Shown here in pieces: positions 25,201-35,602 of a DNA stretch of 64,000 bases (positions within the stretch are counted from its first letter, which is position 1; each line of letters starts with the position of its first letter). Under the pieces are notes generated by a model, which searched no databases, was not told where the DNA came from, and saw nothing but the letters and a program-made list of their open reading frames with translations. Both the position numbers and the translations under genes were made by a program. Where the stretch lies: assembly GCF_011064615.1 (NCBI RefSeq), contig NZ_JAALJH010000007.1:119710-183709 (forward strand), read 5' to 3'. Source of the stretch: Aquisphaera insulae (GTDB lineage: Bacteria > Planctomycetota > Planctomycetia > Isosphaerales > Isosphaeraceae).

Positions 25201-28149
25201 GTGCGACGGCGAAGTATCCTGATCGTCACTCTTGCGATTGCGGGAGCGACGGCCACCGAGTCCCCGGAAGCCAGGGCTCAGCAGGCGCAAAGGGGTGAGG
25301 GCGAGCTTCGATTGGAGACGACTCGGGATGCCTGGGTTTCCCAGGTCGGTTCCGAGGCGGACGGCAACAACGGCGCCTCGCCCCGGCTCAAGCTGAAGAG
25401 CTATCAGGAGATGAGTCTCCTCGACGTGGACACGGCACCGCTCCGGGGCCGGGTCATCGAGGCCGCGACACTGCACGTGAGGCAGGTCGGCGAGTCGCCG
25501 CTCCTCCGAATCACCGTCGGCGGCGTTGGGGCGGAATGGTACGAGGGGACGGGCACCAGCTATTCGACGGATCCGGGCGGGGCGACGTTCCGCTGTCGCC
25601 GTCATCCCGACCTCCCCTGGTCGATCGGAGGTGGCGACCTCTGCCACGTGATCCTCGGCAACGGCGGGACGAACTGGGGGAACGCCGACGCGACGTCCCC
25701 CGATGCGAGCGGCTGGCAATCGATCGCGGTTCGCCCGGCCGTGGTCGCCGCCCGGGTCGCCGGGCTCAGCCACGGCTTCCTGCTCTTCGACGACACGGGC
25801 TCGGAGTTCTCGCACGAAGGAGGCCGGTTCAAGCTCCGCCTGTTTCCCAACCGCTTCGCCTTCAGCAAGGATCAGAATCGCGCGAGCGCCCCGTACCTGA
25901 TGGTCCGCCTTGGTGAAGAAGATCGCCGGCCTCCCTCCCCGCCCACGGGACTGGAATCCCTCCCGTTCGAGGGGCTGCCGGGCGAGGCGATCGTCTCGTG
26001 GATCACCCCGAAGGACGAGGGCCCGGCCGGCACGCTCGGCTTCGTGGCGACCCTCGACGGCAAGGTACTCCCTCGCGAGTTGATCCCGCTGGCGGGCGTT
26101 GCCGGCGGGCGGGTGGAGATGCACCTTCGCGATCTCGGGCTTGAAGCCGGCAAATCCGTCACGCTCGCGATATCCGCCGTGGACGCCGCCGGCAACGTGG
26201 GGCCGGCCGCAAGGGTGACGGCGAGGCTGGCGAGCGAGCACCCGGTGGATCTGCCCTTCCGAGGGCCGGCTGTCGCAGGCGGCAGGAGGGCCCCCCCCGA
26301 TCCGAGGGCCGGATTGCCTCGACTCGGAGCCGCCGAGGTGGCGGTGATCGACGAGCTGGTGAAGGTTCATCCGGAGACGAGGCGGATGATCCCGCCCCAG
26401 CCCGCGGACGTCCTGCTGAACAGCCCGATCTGGGATGCCGCCTCGCGGACGATCCGCCTGGAAGCGGCCCGGAATGAGCTGGTGGCCTTCCAGGTCCTGG
26501 TCCGGGGTGAGTCCCCGATCCCGAGCGAGAGCCTGAAGATCGGGCTGAAGATGACGGACGGGCAGGAGGGGCGTGGGCGGGCCGTCGAGGCGACCTTCGG
26601 ACGCTACCACCTGGTCCCCACCGCCGACGGCCCGCTGCCGGATCCGATCGTCCCCCTCGGACCGGATAGCGATCGCACGCCGGCCGAGCCGGCCGGCCGG
26701 TTCCTGGCCCGGAGCCTCCACGCCGAGCTCTACGTGCCGCACGAGGCGACGGCTGGCACGCACCGGGGGACCTTGACCATCGAGCTGGGTCGCGACCGCC
26801 TGGCCCTTGCCGTTGAGCTGCGGGTCTGGGATTTCAGCCTGCCCGATCACCTCAGTTTCCTCCCGGAAATGAACTCCTACGGCCTGGCGAAGGACGAGAT
26901 CGACTACTATCGGCTGGCACATCGCCATCGGACGGTTCTCAATCGTCTGCCCTATAACCAGAGGGGCGAGATCGCCGATGGCTGTGCCCCGACCCTCGTC
27001 GGCGACGGTCCCGACGGGCGACTCGACTGGACGGCCTGGGACCGCCGCTTCGGCCCGCTCCTGGACGGCTCGGCCTTCGCGGACCTCCCGCGCAAGGGGG
27101 TGCCGGTGGAGTGCTTCTACCTGCCGATCCACGAGAACTGGCCGACCCCGATGGAAGGGAACTACCGCGACGGCTACTGGGCCGACCGGGCCTTCCCGGA
27201 GTCATACCGCCGGGCCCTCGTCCGTTCCTCCAGGCAGTTCGCCGAGCACTTCCGTGATCGGGGCTGGGACGACACCCTCTTCCAGGGCTTCCTCAACAAC
27301 AAGAACAACTTCAAGGAGCCCGGCTGGTCGCGAGGCTCGTCCCCCTGGCTCCTGGACGAGCCGGCCAACTTCCAGGACTTCTGGGCGCTCCGCTACTTCG
27401 CCCGTGCCTTCCACGAGGGAATCAACCAGGCCCGTGCGAGGGAGGGAAAGGGCGAAGGCGCGAAAATCCCGCATGCGGGAATGAGGGGCTTCCCGCGAAT
27501 GGTCTTCCGGGCCGACATCTCGCGGCCCCAGTGGCGGCGCGACGTGCTCGACGGGCTGCTCGACGACATGGTCGTCAGCTCGGCGATGCGGGAATACCCG
27601 CGGTTGGTCCTCGATCGCAAGCGACGGCTCGGCGAGATCGTCCTGGAATATGGGAGCACGAACCCGATCACGGCGTCGAACTGGCAGCCGGTGTCGTGGA
27701 GCCTGGACGCCTGGACGCTCGGGGCCGATGGCGTCGTCCCCTGGCAGACGATCGGCACCGCCGGGTCGTGGCGGCAGGCCGACGAGCTGGCGCTCTTCTA
27801 TCCCAGGGAAAGTGCCCGGGGCCGGGGCGCCGGAGTCGTCCCGTCGGTCCGCCTCAAGGCGTATCGCCGGGGCCAGCAGGATGTGGAGTACCTGACGCTC
27901 TGGGCCCGCCGGCAAGGCTTGCCGCGCCAGGCCGTGGCCGTCGCGGCCCGCCGGGCCCTGAAGCTCGCCGGCACGCGCCGGGCCACGGAGGCCGGAGGCG
28001 TGGAGGACGCCGGCCGGATCGACGCCGCGGGCTTCGACCCGGACGCCCTGCGGGCGCTCCGCTCGGGCATCGGAGAAGCCCTCTCGCGGGCTCACCCCGC
28101 GCCGGAGGCCCGGCTGATCGACTTCCGGACGCCGCCCCGGGAGCCGTGA
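25201..28149 (+). CDS. Secreted DUF4091 glycosidase-like protein
   Basis: A 982-residue protein. GTG 25201 is preferred because GGAGGGG lies eight bases upstream and a signal peptide (RRRSILIVTLAIAGATA) begins at once; ATG 25135 with its own GGAGGG is the alternative. The domains are a DNRLRE-like beta domain (to about 200), a fibronectin-III-like domain (about 240-350), and a long C-terminal TIM-barrel region ending in the DUF4091 segment (EYGSTNPITASNWQPVSWSL, YRRGQQDVEYLTLW). DUF4091 proteins are thought to act on complex glycans. Substrate unknown. Confidence 0.8.
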   Translation: MRRRSILIVTLAIAGATATESPEARAQQAQRGEGELRLETTRDAWVSQVGSEADGNNGASPRLKLKSYQEMSLLDVDTAPLRGRVIEAATLHVRQVGESPLLRITVGGVGAEWYEGTGTSYSTDPGGATFRCRRHPDLPWSIGGGDLCHVILGNGGTNWGNADATSPDASGWQSIAVRPAVVAARVAGLSHGFLLFDDTGSEFSHEGGRFKLRLFPNRFAFSKDQNRASAPYLMVRLGEEDRRPPSPPTGLESLPFEGLPGEAIVSWITPKDEGPAGTLGFVATLDGKVLPRELIPLAGVAGGRVEMHLRDLGLEAGKSVTLAISAVDAAGNVGPAARVTARLASEHPVDLPFRGPAVAGGRRAPPDPRAGLPRLGAAEVAVIDELVKVHPETRRMIPPQPADVLLNSPIWDAASRTIRLEAARNELVAFQVLVRGESPIPSESLKIGLKMTDGQEGRGRAVEATFGRYHLVPTADGPLPDPIVPLGPDSDRTPAEPAGRFLARSLHAELYVPHEATAGTHRGTLTIELGRDRLALAVELRVWDFSLPDHLSFLPEMNSYGLAKDEIDYYRLAHRHRTVLNRLPYNQRGEIADGCAPTLVGDGPDGRLDWTAWDRRFGPLLDGSAFADLPRKGVPVECFYLPIHENWPTPMEGNYRDGYWADRAFPESYRRALVRSSRQFAEHFRDRGWDDTLFQGFLNNKNNFKEPGWSRGSSPWLLDEPANFQDFWALRYFARAFHEGINQARAREGKGEGAKIPHAGMRGFPRMVFRADISRPQWRRDVLDGLLDDMVVSSAMREYPRLVLDRKRRLGEIVLEYGSTNPITASNWQPVSWSLDAWTLGADGVVPWQTIGTAGSWRQADELALFYPRESARGRGAGVVPSVRLKAYRRGQQDVEYLTLWARRQGLPRQAVAVAARRALKLAGTRRATEAGGVEDAGRIDAAGFDPDALRALRSGIGEALSRAHPAPEARLIDFRTPPREP

Positions 28150-28298
28150 GCCGGCGGGGGAGCGTCTGCTTTTCGCCTCTTGCGGCGGGCCCCGTTTCGC
28201 CGGGGGGCGACTTGGCGTATCATGGATTTCGTCTCGAGTCGCGGCGAGGAGTAGGGCCTTCGGGCCTGATCCCCCGGGAATTCACCGCAGGTCAGGTC

Positions 28299-28661
28299 AT
28301 GAAGCTCACAGCGCGGAACGTCGAGAACGGCATGGTTTCCCTGCACAACACCGGCGAGATCCGCCTCGGCGATCGGCCCGCCGACAAGGGCGCGGCCGAG
28401 GCGCTCCTCGGCCCGGGCTGCTACACCAGGAAGGTGCTGTTCGACCTCAAGAACACGTCCTTCATCGACTCCGCCGGGGTGGGCTGGCTGGTGAAATTCC
28501 ACAAGCTCTGCGAGCAATCCGGGGGCATGCTCATCCTCCACTCGCCGCAGCCGGCGATCGTCGCGATCCTCCGCCTCCTGCACATGGATCGCTTCCTCCA
28601 CATCACCGATGACGAGGCCGCCGCCCGCGCGATGGCCGGAGCCGAGGTCCCCACCCGCTGA
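28299..28661 (+). CDS. STAS-domain anti-sigma factor antagonist
   Basis: A 120-residue cytoplasmic protein starting at ATG 28299. It is a single STAS domain with the phosphorylation-site loop NTSFIDSAGVGWLV, where the Ser of DSAG is the usual target of an anti-sigma kinase, and a second conserved helix (LLHMDRFLHIT). Such proteins bind and release anti-sigma factors (SpoIIAA/RsbV type). No partner kinase is encoded nearby, so the partner switch is not identifiable. It lies 54 bases before the phosphatase gene. Confidence 0.82.
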   Translation: MKLTARNVENGMVSLHNTGEIRLGDRPADKGAAEALLGPGCYTRKVLFDLKNTSFIDSAGVGWLVKFHKLCEQSGGMLILHSPQPAIVAILRLLHMDRFLHITDDEAAARAMAGAEVPTR

Positions 28662-28715
28662 GGCGGGATTCGACCCGCGACGATCGATCCGTCGCACGCC
28701 CCGGAGGAGCGCCGC

Positions 28716-29411
28716 GTGACCGAGTCCCGAGATGCCGCCCTCGCCGTCCTCTTCGATCTCGACGGCACGCTGCTCGACACGCTGGAGGATCTCGGACGAT
28801 CGGTCAACGAGGTGCTCGCCGGCCACGGCTTCCCGCCGCATCCGCTGGATGCCTACCGGCGATTCATCGGCGACGGCGTGGTCAACCTGATCGCGCGGGC
28901 CCTTCCCGAGGAGGCGGTCCGGTCGGACGCCTCGCTCCTGGCCCGTTGCGTGGAGGGCTTCCAGGAGGCCTACGGCCGCGGCTGGAATGTCGCCAGCCGG
29001 CCCTACCCGGGCATCCCGGAACTCCTCGACGGCCTGGCCGCGAGGGGCTTGCCCCTGGCCGTGCTCTCCAACAAGCCGGATCCGTTTACTCGCCGGTGCG
29101 TGCAGGAGTTGCTGCCTCGCTGGTCCTTCGCAACCGTCCTGGGCGATCGCCCGGGCTTCGCCCGCAAGCCGGACCCCGGCGAGGCCCTGCGGATCGCCGC
29201 GGAGATCGGCGTCGCGCCGGCGCGGGTCGCCTACCTCGGCGACTCCTCGATCGACATCGAGACCGCGAGGCGGGCCGGCATGATCGCCCTGGGCGCCGGC
29301 TGGGGATTTCGGGGTGCCGAGGAACTGCTCGCCCACGGCGCCGCCGCGGTCCTGTCGCGGCCGATCGACCTGCTGGGATGGGTGGATCGGGACCTTGCCG
29401 TCAAGGGGTAG
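28716..29411 (+). CDS. gph: Phosphoglycolate phosphatase-like HAD hydrolase
   Basis: A 231-residue HAD superfamily subclass IA enzyme starting at GTG 28716 with GGAGG upstream. Motif I is LFDLDGTLLDT with nucleophile D14 and D16; motif II is VLSNK; motif III includes the Lys of RKPDPG; motif IV is YLGDSSIDIETA, giving the metal-binding aspartates. Length and the GDGVVNLIARAL cap segment match phosphoglycolate phosphatase, which removes 2-phosphoglycolate. Other HAD substrates cannot be excluded. Confidence 0.85.
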   Translation: MTESRDAALAVLFDLDGTLLDTLEDLGRSVNEVLAGHGFPPHPLDAYRRFIGDGVVNLIARALPEEAVRSDASLLARCVEGFQEAYGRGWNVASRPYPGIPELLDGLAARGLPLAVLSNKPDPFTRRCVQELLPRWSFATVLGDRPGFARKPDPGEALRIAAEIGVAPARVAYLGDSSIDIETARRAGMIALGAGWGFRGAEELLAHGAAAVLSRPIDLLGWVDRDLAVKG

Positions 29412-29518
29412 TCTCCGGGAGCCATGCCGGGGATAATCCTCAGCCGGAGAGTCGATACGTCGGGGGACGCGAGTCGCCTCGAGGCATCTCCGGCCACACC
29501 TGGACCTTCGGGGTAGTC

Positions 29519-32500
29519 ATGAGCGCCTTCCGCAAGTTGATGGTCGCCAATCGGGGCGAGATCGCCATACGGGTCTTCCGGTCGGCCCACGAGCTGGGCA
29601 TCCGCACGGTGGCCATCTATTCGCACGAAGATCGCTTCGCGTTGCACCGGCTGAAGGCCGACGAGGCTTACCAGGTGGGGAAGCCGGGCGAGCCGATCCG
29701 CAGCTATCTCGACATCGACGGGATCGTCGCCCTGGCGCAGGAGAAGCAGGTCGACGCGATCCATCCCGGATACGGGTTCCTCTCCGAGAACGCCGATTTC
29801 GCGCGGGCCTGCGCGAAGGCCGGGATCGTCTTCATCGGGCCGCCGCCGGAGCTCCTGGACCTGCTCGGCGACAAGGTCGCGGCGCGGGAGCTGGCGGAGG
29901 AGGCCGGCGTGCCGATCCTCTCCGGCAGCGAGCCCGTCGAGCCGGGGGAGTCCGCCCACGCCGCCGCGGCGAGGCTGGGCTTCCCGGTGATCGTCAAGGC
30001 CTCGATGGGGGGAGGCGGCCGAGGCATGCGGGTCGTCGAGTCGGCCGATGCGCTCGACGAGGCCGTCGACCAGGCCCGCCGCGAGGCCGGCATGGCCTTC
30101 GGCTGCCCGGACGTCTTCCTCGAGAAGTTCATCCGCAAGGCCAAGCACATCGAGGTCCAGCTCCTGGGCGACAAGCACGGGCACCTCGTCCACCTCTACG
30201 AGCGCGATTGCTCGATCCAGCGGCGGCATCAGAAGGTGATCGAGATCGCCCCGGCCAGCAACCTGGAGCCCTTCCTCCGCGACGGCATCTGCCAGGCGGC
30301 GCTGGCCATCGGCCGCAAGGTGAACTACGAGAACGCCGGCACGGTGGAGTTCCTCGTGGACGCCGAGGCCGCCACGTTCGCCTTCATCGAGGTCAACCCG
30401 CGGCTCCAGGTCGAGCACACGATCACGGAGGTCGTCACCGGGATCGACGTCGTCAAGAGCCAGATCCTGATCGCCCAGGGCTTCGAGCTGAGCGACGACG
30501 AGATCGGCATCGACGGCCAGGAGTCGATCCACACCACCGGCTACGCCATCCAGTGCCGGATCACCTCCGAGGACCCGGCCAACAACTTCACGCCCGATTA
30601 CGGCCGGATCACCCACTACCGGTCCTCCGGCGGCCCGGGACTGCGGCTCGACGGCGGCAGCACGACCTCCGGCGCCATCATTACTCCCTTTTATGATTCG
30701 CTGCTGGTGAAACTCTCCACGTCCGGGCGGCGGTTCAAGGACGCCGCGCTGCGGATGGAGCGGGCGCTCCAGGAGTACCGCATCCGCGGCGTGAAGACGA
30801 ACATCCCGTTCCTGCTCAACGTGATCACCCACCCGACGTTCCTGGACGGGCGGTGCACGACGCGGTTCATCGACCAGACCCCGGAGCTCTTCCAGTTCGC
30901 CCAGAGGCAGGACCGCGCCACCAAGCTGCTGACCTATGTCTCCGAGGTCATCGTCAACGGCTTCCCCGGAGTGAAGCGGACCGAGGAGCTGGCGAGGCTC
31001 CGCGAGCCCGAGCCCCCGGCCTACGACCACATCGAGAAGATCGCCGAGGGCACGCGACAGCGGTTCAAGGCCCTGGGCGCCGACGGCTTCTCGAAGTGGG
31101 TCCGCGAGCAAACCCCCCTGCTGGTCACCGACACCACGTTCCGCGATGCCCACCAGTCGCTCCTGGCCACCCGGCTGCGGACCCGCGACATGCTCCGCGT
31201 GGCGGAGGCGTATGCCCACCTCGCCCCCGATCTCTTCTCGCTGGAGATGTGGGGGGGCGCCACGTTCGACACGTCCATGAGGTTCCTCAAGGAAGATCCG
31301 TGGGAACGCCTGGCCCAGCTCCGGGAGAAGATCCCCAACGTCCTCTTCCAGATGCTCATCCGCGGGTCGAACGCCGTCGGCTATACGAGCTATCCGGACA
31401 ACGTCGTCGAGGCTTTCGTCAAGGAGGCCGCCGCGGCGGGCATCGACGTCTTCCGCGTCTTCGACTCGCTGAATTGGGTGCCGAACATGGAGCGCACCAT
31501 CGAGGCCATCCGCGAATCCGGCGCGATCTGCGAGGCGGCCATCTGCTACACGGGCGACATCCTCAACCCCGCCCGGCCCAAGTACAACCTGAAGTACTAC
31601 GTCGACATGGCGAAGGACCTGGAGAAGCGAGGCGCGAACCTCATCGCCATCAAGGACATGGCCGGCCTCTGCAAGCCCTTCGCCGCCGAGAAGCTCGTCG
31701 AGGCGCTCCGCCAGGAGGTCGGCCTGCCCATCCACTTCCACACCCACGACATCGGTGGCGCCCAGGCCGCGAGCGTCCTGAAGGGCGCGGCCGTCGGGCT
31801 CGACGTCGCCGACGGGGCGATGGCCAGCATGTCCGGCCTGACCTCGCAGCCGAGCCTCAGCGCCGTCGTCGAATCGCTGCGGTTCACCGAGCGAGACACG
31901 GGCGTGGACCACGAGGCGCTCATCGTGCTGAGCCGCTACTGGGAGGCCGTCCGCGACATGTATGGGCCGTTCGAGTCCGGCCCGCGGGCGCCGGCGGCGG
32001 ACCTGTACGACCTGGAGATGCCCGGGGGCCAGTACACCAACCTCTTCCAGCAGGCCAGGTCGCTGGGGCTGGCGCCGCGCTGGCCGGAGGTCTGCACGGC
32101 CTACAGCGAGGTGAACCAGCTCTTCGGCGACATCGTCAAGGTGACCCCGTCGTCCAAGGTCGTCGGCGACATGGCGCTCTTCCTCGTGGCGAACAACCTG
32201 ACGCCCGAGGACGCGCTCGATCCGTCCCGCGAGCTCGCCTTCCCGGACAGCGTGGTCGAGCTCTTCCAGGGCCGCCTGGGCCAGCCCCCGGGGGGCTTCC
32301 CGGCGGAGATCGCCGCGCGCGTCCTGAAGGGCCGCGAGGCCACCACCGATCGCCCCGGCGCGGGGCTCCCCCCGGCGGACCTCGCCGCGGCCGGCGAGAA
32401 GGCCTCCGCGCTGCTCGGCCGGCCGGCCACGAACCGCGACACGCTCAGCTACGTCCTCTATCCCCGCGTCTTCCCCGACCTCGCGGCGCACGAGCGGACG

Positions 32501-32965
32501 TATTCGGATACGTCAATCCTGCCAACGCCCCTGTTCTTCTACGGCCCGGAGCCGGGCCAGGAGATCAAGGTCGAGATCGAGGAGGGCAAGACCCTGATCG
32601 TCAAGCTGCTCGCCGTCGGCGAGCCGCACACCGACGGCAAGCGCACGGTCTTCTTCGAGCTCAACGGCCAGCCCCGCGAGGTGGAAGTCGTGGACCGCTC
32701 GCTGGCCTCGGCCGTCCGCGAGACCCCGAAGGCCGACCCGGCCGACCCGAACCAGCTCGGCGCCCCGCTCCCCGGCCTGGTCGTCGGCGTCGCCGTCTCC
32801 GCCGGCGATCCGGTCCGCAAGGGCCAGAAGCTGCTCTCGATCGAGGCCATGAAGATGGAGACCACCCTCTACGCCGAGCGCTCCGGCCGCGTCGCCGAGG
32901 TCGTCGCGTCGGTGGGACTCCAGGTCAAGGCCGGCGACCTGCTGCTGAAGCTGGCCGACGCCTGA
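29519..32965 (+). CDS. pyc: Pyruvate carboxylase
   Basis: A 1148-residue single-chain enzyme, the usual length, that makes oxaloacetate from pyruvate, bicarbonate and ATP. The biotin carboxylase domain (about 5-450) starts KLMVANRGEIAIRVFRSAHE and has the ATP loop KASMGGGGRGMRVV and the active-site stretch EVNPRLQVEHTITE. The carboxyltransferase domain (about 530-800) starts TDTTFRDAHQSLLATRLRT. The C-terminal carrier domain has AMKM with biotinyl Lys 1112. ATG 29519 is the natural start; the much longer upstream open frame overlaps the phosphatase gene and is not coding. Confidence 0.96.
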   Translation: MSAFRKLMVANRGEIAIRVFRSAHELGIRTVAIYSHEDRFALHRLKADEAYQVGKPGEPIRSYLDIDGIVALAQEKQVDAIHPGYGFLSENADFARACAKAGIVFIGPPPELLDLLGDKVAARELAEEAGVPILSGSEPVEPGESAHAAAARLGFPVIVKASMGGGGRGMRVVESADALDEAVDQARREAGMAFGCPDVFLEKFIRKAKHIEVQLLGDKHGHLVHLYERDCSIQRRHQKVIEIAPASNLEPFLRDGICQAALAIGRKVNYENAGTVEFLVDAEAATFAFIEVNPRLQVEHTITEVVTGIDVVKSQILIAQGFELSDDEIGIDGQESIHTTGYAIQCRITSEDPANNFTPDYGRITHYRSSGGPGLRLDGGSTTSGAIITPFYDSLLVKLSTSGRRFKDAALRMERALQEYRIRGVKTNIPFLLNVITHPTFLDGRCTTRFIDQTPELFQFAQRQDRATKLLTYVSEVIVNGFPGVKRTEELARLREPEPPAYDHIEKIAEGTRQRFKALGADGFSKWVREQTPLLVTDTTFRDAHQSLLATRLRTRDMLRVAEAYAHLAPDLFSLEMWGGATFDTSMRFLKEDPWERLAQLREKIPNVLFQMLIRGSNAVGYTSYPDNVVEAFVKEAAAAGIDVFRVFDSLNWVPNMERTIEAIRESGAICEAAICYTGDILNPARPKYNLKYYVDMAKDLEKRGANLIAIKDMAGLCKPFAAEKLVEALRQEVGLPIHFHTHDIGGAQAASVLKGAAVGLDVADGAMASMSGLTSQPSLSAVVESLRFTERDTGVDHEALIVLSRYWEAVRDMYGPFESGPRAPAADLYDLEMPGGQYTNLFQQARSLGLAPRWPEVCTAYSEVNQLFGDIVKVTPSSKVVGDMALFLVANNLTPEDALDPSRELAFPDSVVELFQGRLGQPPGGFPAEIAARVLKGREATTDRPGAGLPPADLAAAGEKASALLGRPATNRDTLSYVLYPRVFPDLAAHERTYSDTSILPTPLFFYGPEPGQEIKVEIEEGKTLIVKLLAVGEPHTDGKRTVFFELNGQPREVEVVDRSLASAVRETPKADPADPNQLGAPLPGLVVGVAVSAGDPVRKGQKLLSIEAMKMETTLYAERSGRVAEVVASVGLQVKAGDLLLKLADA

Positions 32966-33033
32966 AGCCGGCTCTCACGGGGGCGACGAAGACGTCGCCC
33001 CCGGGCCACCGCGAGGTCGCGGAGGGAGTTCCG

Positions 33034-34026
33034 ATGCACGATTATGACCGCAGCAGCAAGTGGCTGATCCAGCACTACGGCGCCTCGATCCTGCGGCTGG
33101 CGGGCATCGCGGATATCGTCGAGTGGAAGCCGCTGCAGGCGGAAGTGGTCCAGCCCCGCGGCCTCCCCGATGGTTTCCTGGAAGCGAGGCGCGCGACCCA
33201 GGCCGAGGCGAACCTGTATGTCGTGGAGGTCGCCACCTACCCGGAGCCACGGATCGCCGCACAGGCGGTCCGGGATGCGGCGCTGATCTACCTGGACCGA
33301 GGCGTCGTCCCGGAGGTGATCGTCCTGGTGCTGCGTCGGCGCGGCCGGCGGCCTGCGCCCCGGATGGCGCGGCTGCGGAGCGAGAGCGGTCGGACCTCGT
33401 TCATGGTGAAGTGGCACCTGATCGAGCTCTGGGAGATCCCCGCGGAGATCCTCCTCGCGTCCGAGGACGTGGGGGTTCTGCCGTGGGTTTCCCTCTCTCG
33501 GATCGACGGGCCGCCGGGGCCGATCTTCCGCCGCTGCCGGGACCGGATTCTCAGCGAGGCGCCGGCGGAGGAGCGAGAGAGCCTGATGGCGATCTCGCAG
33601 GTGCTGGCGAGGTTGAGGTATCATGACGAGACGATCTTCCAACTTCTCGGAGGGCGAAAGGCGATGCTCGAGCTGCCATTCCTCGAAGAGCTGAAGGCCG
33701 AGTGGATTCGCGAGGCCCTGGAGCAGGACCGGGCCGCCCGCGAGGTGGCGGAGAAGGCCGCCCGCGAGGCGGCGGAGAAGGCCGCCCGCGAGGCGGCGGA
33801 GAAGGCCGCCCGCGAGGCGGCGGAGAAGGCCGCCCGCGAGTCCAGGCATGAGGCCGTCTGCCACATCATCATGGAGGTCTTGAGCGGTCGCTTCGGAAGT
33901 TCGGCGAAGGACATCCTCGGCGAGCTGGACGCGATCGCCGACGAATCTCGACTCGAAGAGCTGGCGAGGTTCACCGGGACGTGCAAGGACCTCGAGTCCT
34001 TCCTCGCCCGACTCAGGACATCGTGA
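33034..34026 (+). CDS. Rpn/DUF4351-like PD-(D/E)XK nuclease-family protein with AAREAAEK repeats
   Basis: A 330-residue protein, ATG 33034, with GGAGGGAG upstream. The N-terminal part (SSKWLIQHYGASILRLAGI, then NLYVVEVATYPEPRIAAQAV) looks like the Rpn-type nuclease or transposase-related proteins abundant in planctomycetes, with a VVEVATY core strand in place of the usual E-x-K. A charged helix of four and a half AAREAAEK units follows, then a C-terminal segment (EVLSGRFGSSAKDILGELDA) like DUF4351. The active-site Lys is not obvious, so catalysis is uncertain. Confidence 0.65.
   Translation: MHDYDRSSKWLIQHYGASILRLAGIADIVEWKPLQAEVVQPRGLPDGFLEARRATQAEANLYVVEVATYPEPRIAAQAVRDAALIYLDRGVVPEVIVLVLRRRGRRPAPRMARLRSESGRTSFMVKWHLIELWEIPAEILLASEDVGVLPWVSLSRIDGPPGPIFRRCRDRILSEAPAEERESLMAISQVLARLRYHDETIFQLLGGRKAMLELPFLEELKAEWIREALEQDRAAREVAEKAAREAAEKAAREAAEKAAREAAEKAARESRHEAVCHIIMEVLSGRFGSSAKDILGELDAIADESRLEELARFTGTCKDLESFLARLRTS
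33733..33840 (+). repeat. 24-bp in-frame tandem repeat (4.5 copies)
   Basis: The unit GCCGCCCGCGAGGCGGCGGA plus GAAG occurs four times, the first copy with GTG for GCG, and then as a half copy. Each unit adds AAREAAEK and lengthens a charged helix. The near-identical copies point to recent slippage and likely length variation between strains. Confidence 0.9.
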
Positions 34027-34078
34027 TCCTCCTTGAGATATCCGGTCCGGCTCCTCACCACGAAGGAAGGCCCGAGCC

Positions 34079-35524
34079 ATGCCCGCCCCCCGCCCCGACC
34101 TGATCGGCCGCCACCTCCTCGATCGCCGCGGCTTCCTGGGCCACATGGCCAGCGGGGTGGGAGGGATCGCGCTGGGGAGCCTGCTGGCGTCGCAGGCGAG
34201 GGCCGCGGACGTCCCGGCGGGGGCGTCGGCCGCGGCGACCCCGGCGCGGGCGAAACGCGTCCTGCACATCTTCTGCACCGGGGCCGTCAGCCACCTGGAT
34301 ACCTTCGATTACAAGCCCGAGCTGATCAGGCGGCACGGCCAGCCGATGCCCGGCTCCGCGAACCTGATCACGTTCCAGGGCGAGAACGGGGCGCTCAATC
34401 AGAGCCCCTGGGCGTTCCGCCAGCGCGGCGAGTCCGGCAAGTACGTCTCCGACCTGCTGCCCCACCTGGCCGGCCGCGCCGACGACCTCTGCTTCCTCCA
34501 TTCGCTGACCTCGAAGACCAACACCCACGGCCCCGGCGAGATGTTCATGAGCACGGGGTTCACGCTCGAGGGCTTCCCCAGCATCGGCGCCTGGGTCGGA
34601 TACGCGCTCGGGTCGGAGAATCACGACCTGCCCACCTACGTGGCGATCCCGGACCCTCGCGGCGACCCGCAGCAGGGGCCGGCCAACTGGACCAGCGGCT
34701 TCCTGCCGGCCGTCCATCAGGGCACCCCATTCAACGCCGACCGGCCGATCCGCAACCTGCAACGGCCCGCGAGTCTCGCCGCGGCCGACGACCGCGCCGG
34801 GCGCGATTTCCTCAAGCTCCTCAACGACGAGCATCTGAAGCGGAACCCCGGCGACACCGAGCTGGCCGCCCGGATCGCCTCGTACGAGCTGGCCGCCCGG
34901 ATGCAGCTCAGCGCCCCGGAGGTCGGCGACCTCGCCTCCGAGACTCCGGCCACGCGGGCCCTCTACGGCCTGGACGACCCCAATCCGATCCTCGCCGGGT
35001 TTGCCCGCAACTGTCTCCTGGCGAGACGCCTCCTGGAGCGAGACGTCCGGTTCGTCACCCTCTTCAACGGTGCCTTCGCGATGGGCGAGGGCGTGCTCAA
35101 CTGGGACGGCCACCGGCGGATCAAGTCCGACTACGACCGCCACGGCCCGATCCTGGACCAACCGGCCGCCGCCCTCCTGACGGACCTCAAGGCTCGGGGC
35201 CTGCTCGACGACACGCTCGTCGTCTGGACGACCGAGTTCGGCCGCATGCCGACCTTCCAGAAGGGGACGCAGGGCCGCGACCACAATCCCAAGGGCTTCA
35301 CCGCCTGGCTCGCCGGCGCCGGCGTCAAGCGAGCCTTCAGCTTCGGCGCCACCGACGAGTTCGGCTACCAGGCCGTCGAGGACGTGGTTGACGTCCACGA
35401 CTTCCACGCCACCATCCTTCACCTCCTGGGCCTCGATCACGAGAAGCTGACCTTCTACCACAACGGCACCCGCCGCCGGTTGACCGACGTTCACGGCAAG
35501 GTGATCCGGCCGATCCTCGCCTAA
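34079..35524 (+). CDS. DUF1501 protein with Tat signal
   Basis: A 481-residue protein, ATG 34079, with AAGGAAGG upstream. The N-terminus has a twin-arginine signal ([18 protein letters not shown]). The body is the DUF1501 alkaline-phosphatase-like fold: [39 protein letters not shown], and [20 protein letters not shown] with HN. In planctomycetes DUF1501 genes are often paired with DUF1549/DUF1553 cytochrome-type genes; none is next to this one. The substrate is not known. Confidence 0.9.
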   Translation: MPAPRPDLIGRHLLDRRGFLGHMASGVGGIALGSLLASQARAADVPAGASAAATPARAKRVLHIFCTGAVSHLDTFDYKPELIRRHGQPMPGSANLITFQGENGALNQSPWAFRQRGESGKYVSDLLPHLAGRADDLCFLHSLTSKTNTHGPGEMFMSTGFTLEGFPSIGAWVGYALGSENHDLPTYVAIPDPRGDPQQGPANWTSGFLPAVHQGTPFNADRPIRNLQRPASLAAADDRAGRDFLKLLNDEHLKRNPGDTELAARIASYELAARMQLSAPEVGDLASETPATRALYGLDDPNPILAGFARNCLLARRLLERDVRFVTLFNGAFAMGEGVLNWDGHRRIKSDYDRHGPILDQPAAALLTDLKARGLLDDTLVVWTTEFGRMPTFQKGTQGRDHNPKGFTAWLAGAGVKRAFSFGATDEFGYQAVEDVVDVHDFHATILHLLGLDHEKLTFYHNGTRRRLTDVHGKVIRPILA

Positions 35525-35602
35525 GAGGATCGCCCCCGGCACGTCATATGGACCGGAGGAGTTCATCCCGCCTCGACCATTCGCTTCGCGGAGGATCCCG
35601 CC

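Noticed and set aside
29231..32491. A 1086-codon open frame on the minus strand opposite pyruvate carboxylase
   Set aside because: Long antisense frames are expected opposite GC-rich coding sequence. It has no recognisable domain, and the plus strand encodes a complete pyruvate carboxylase.
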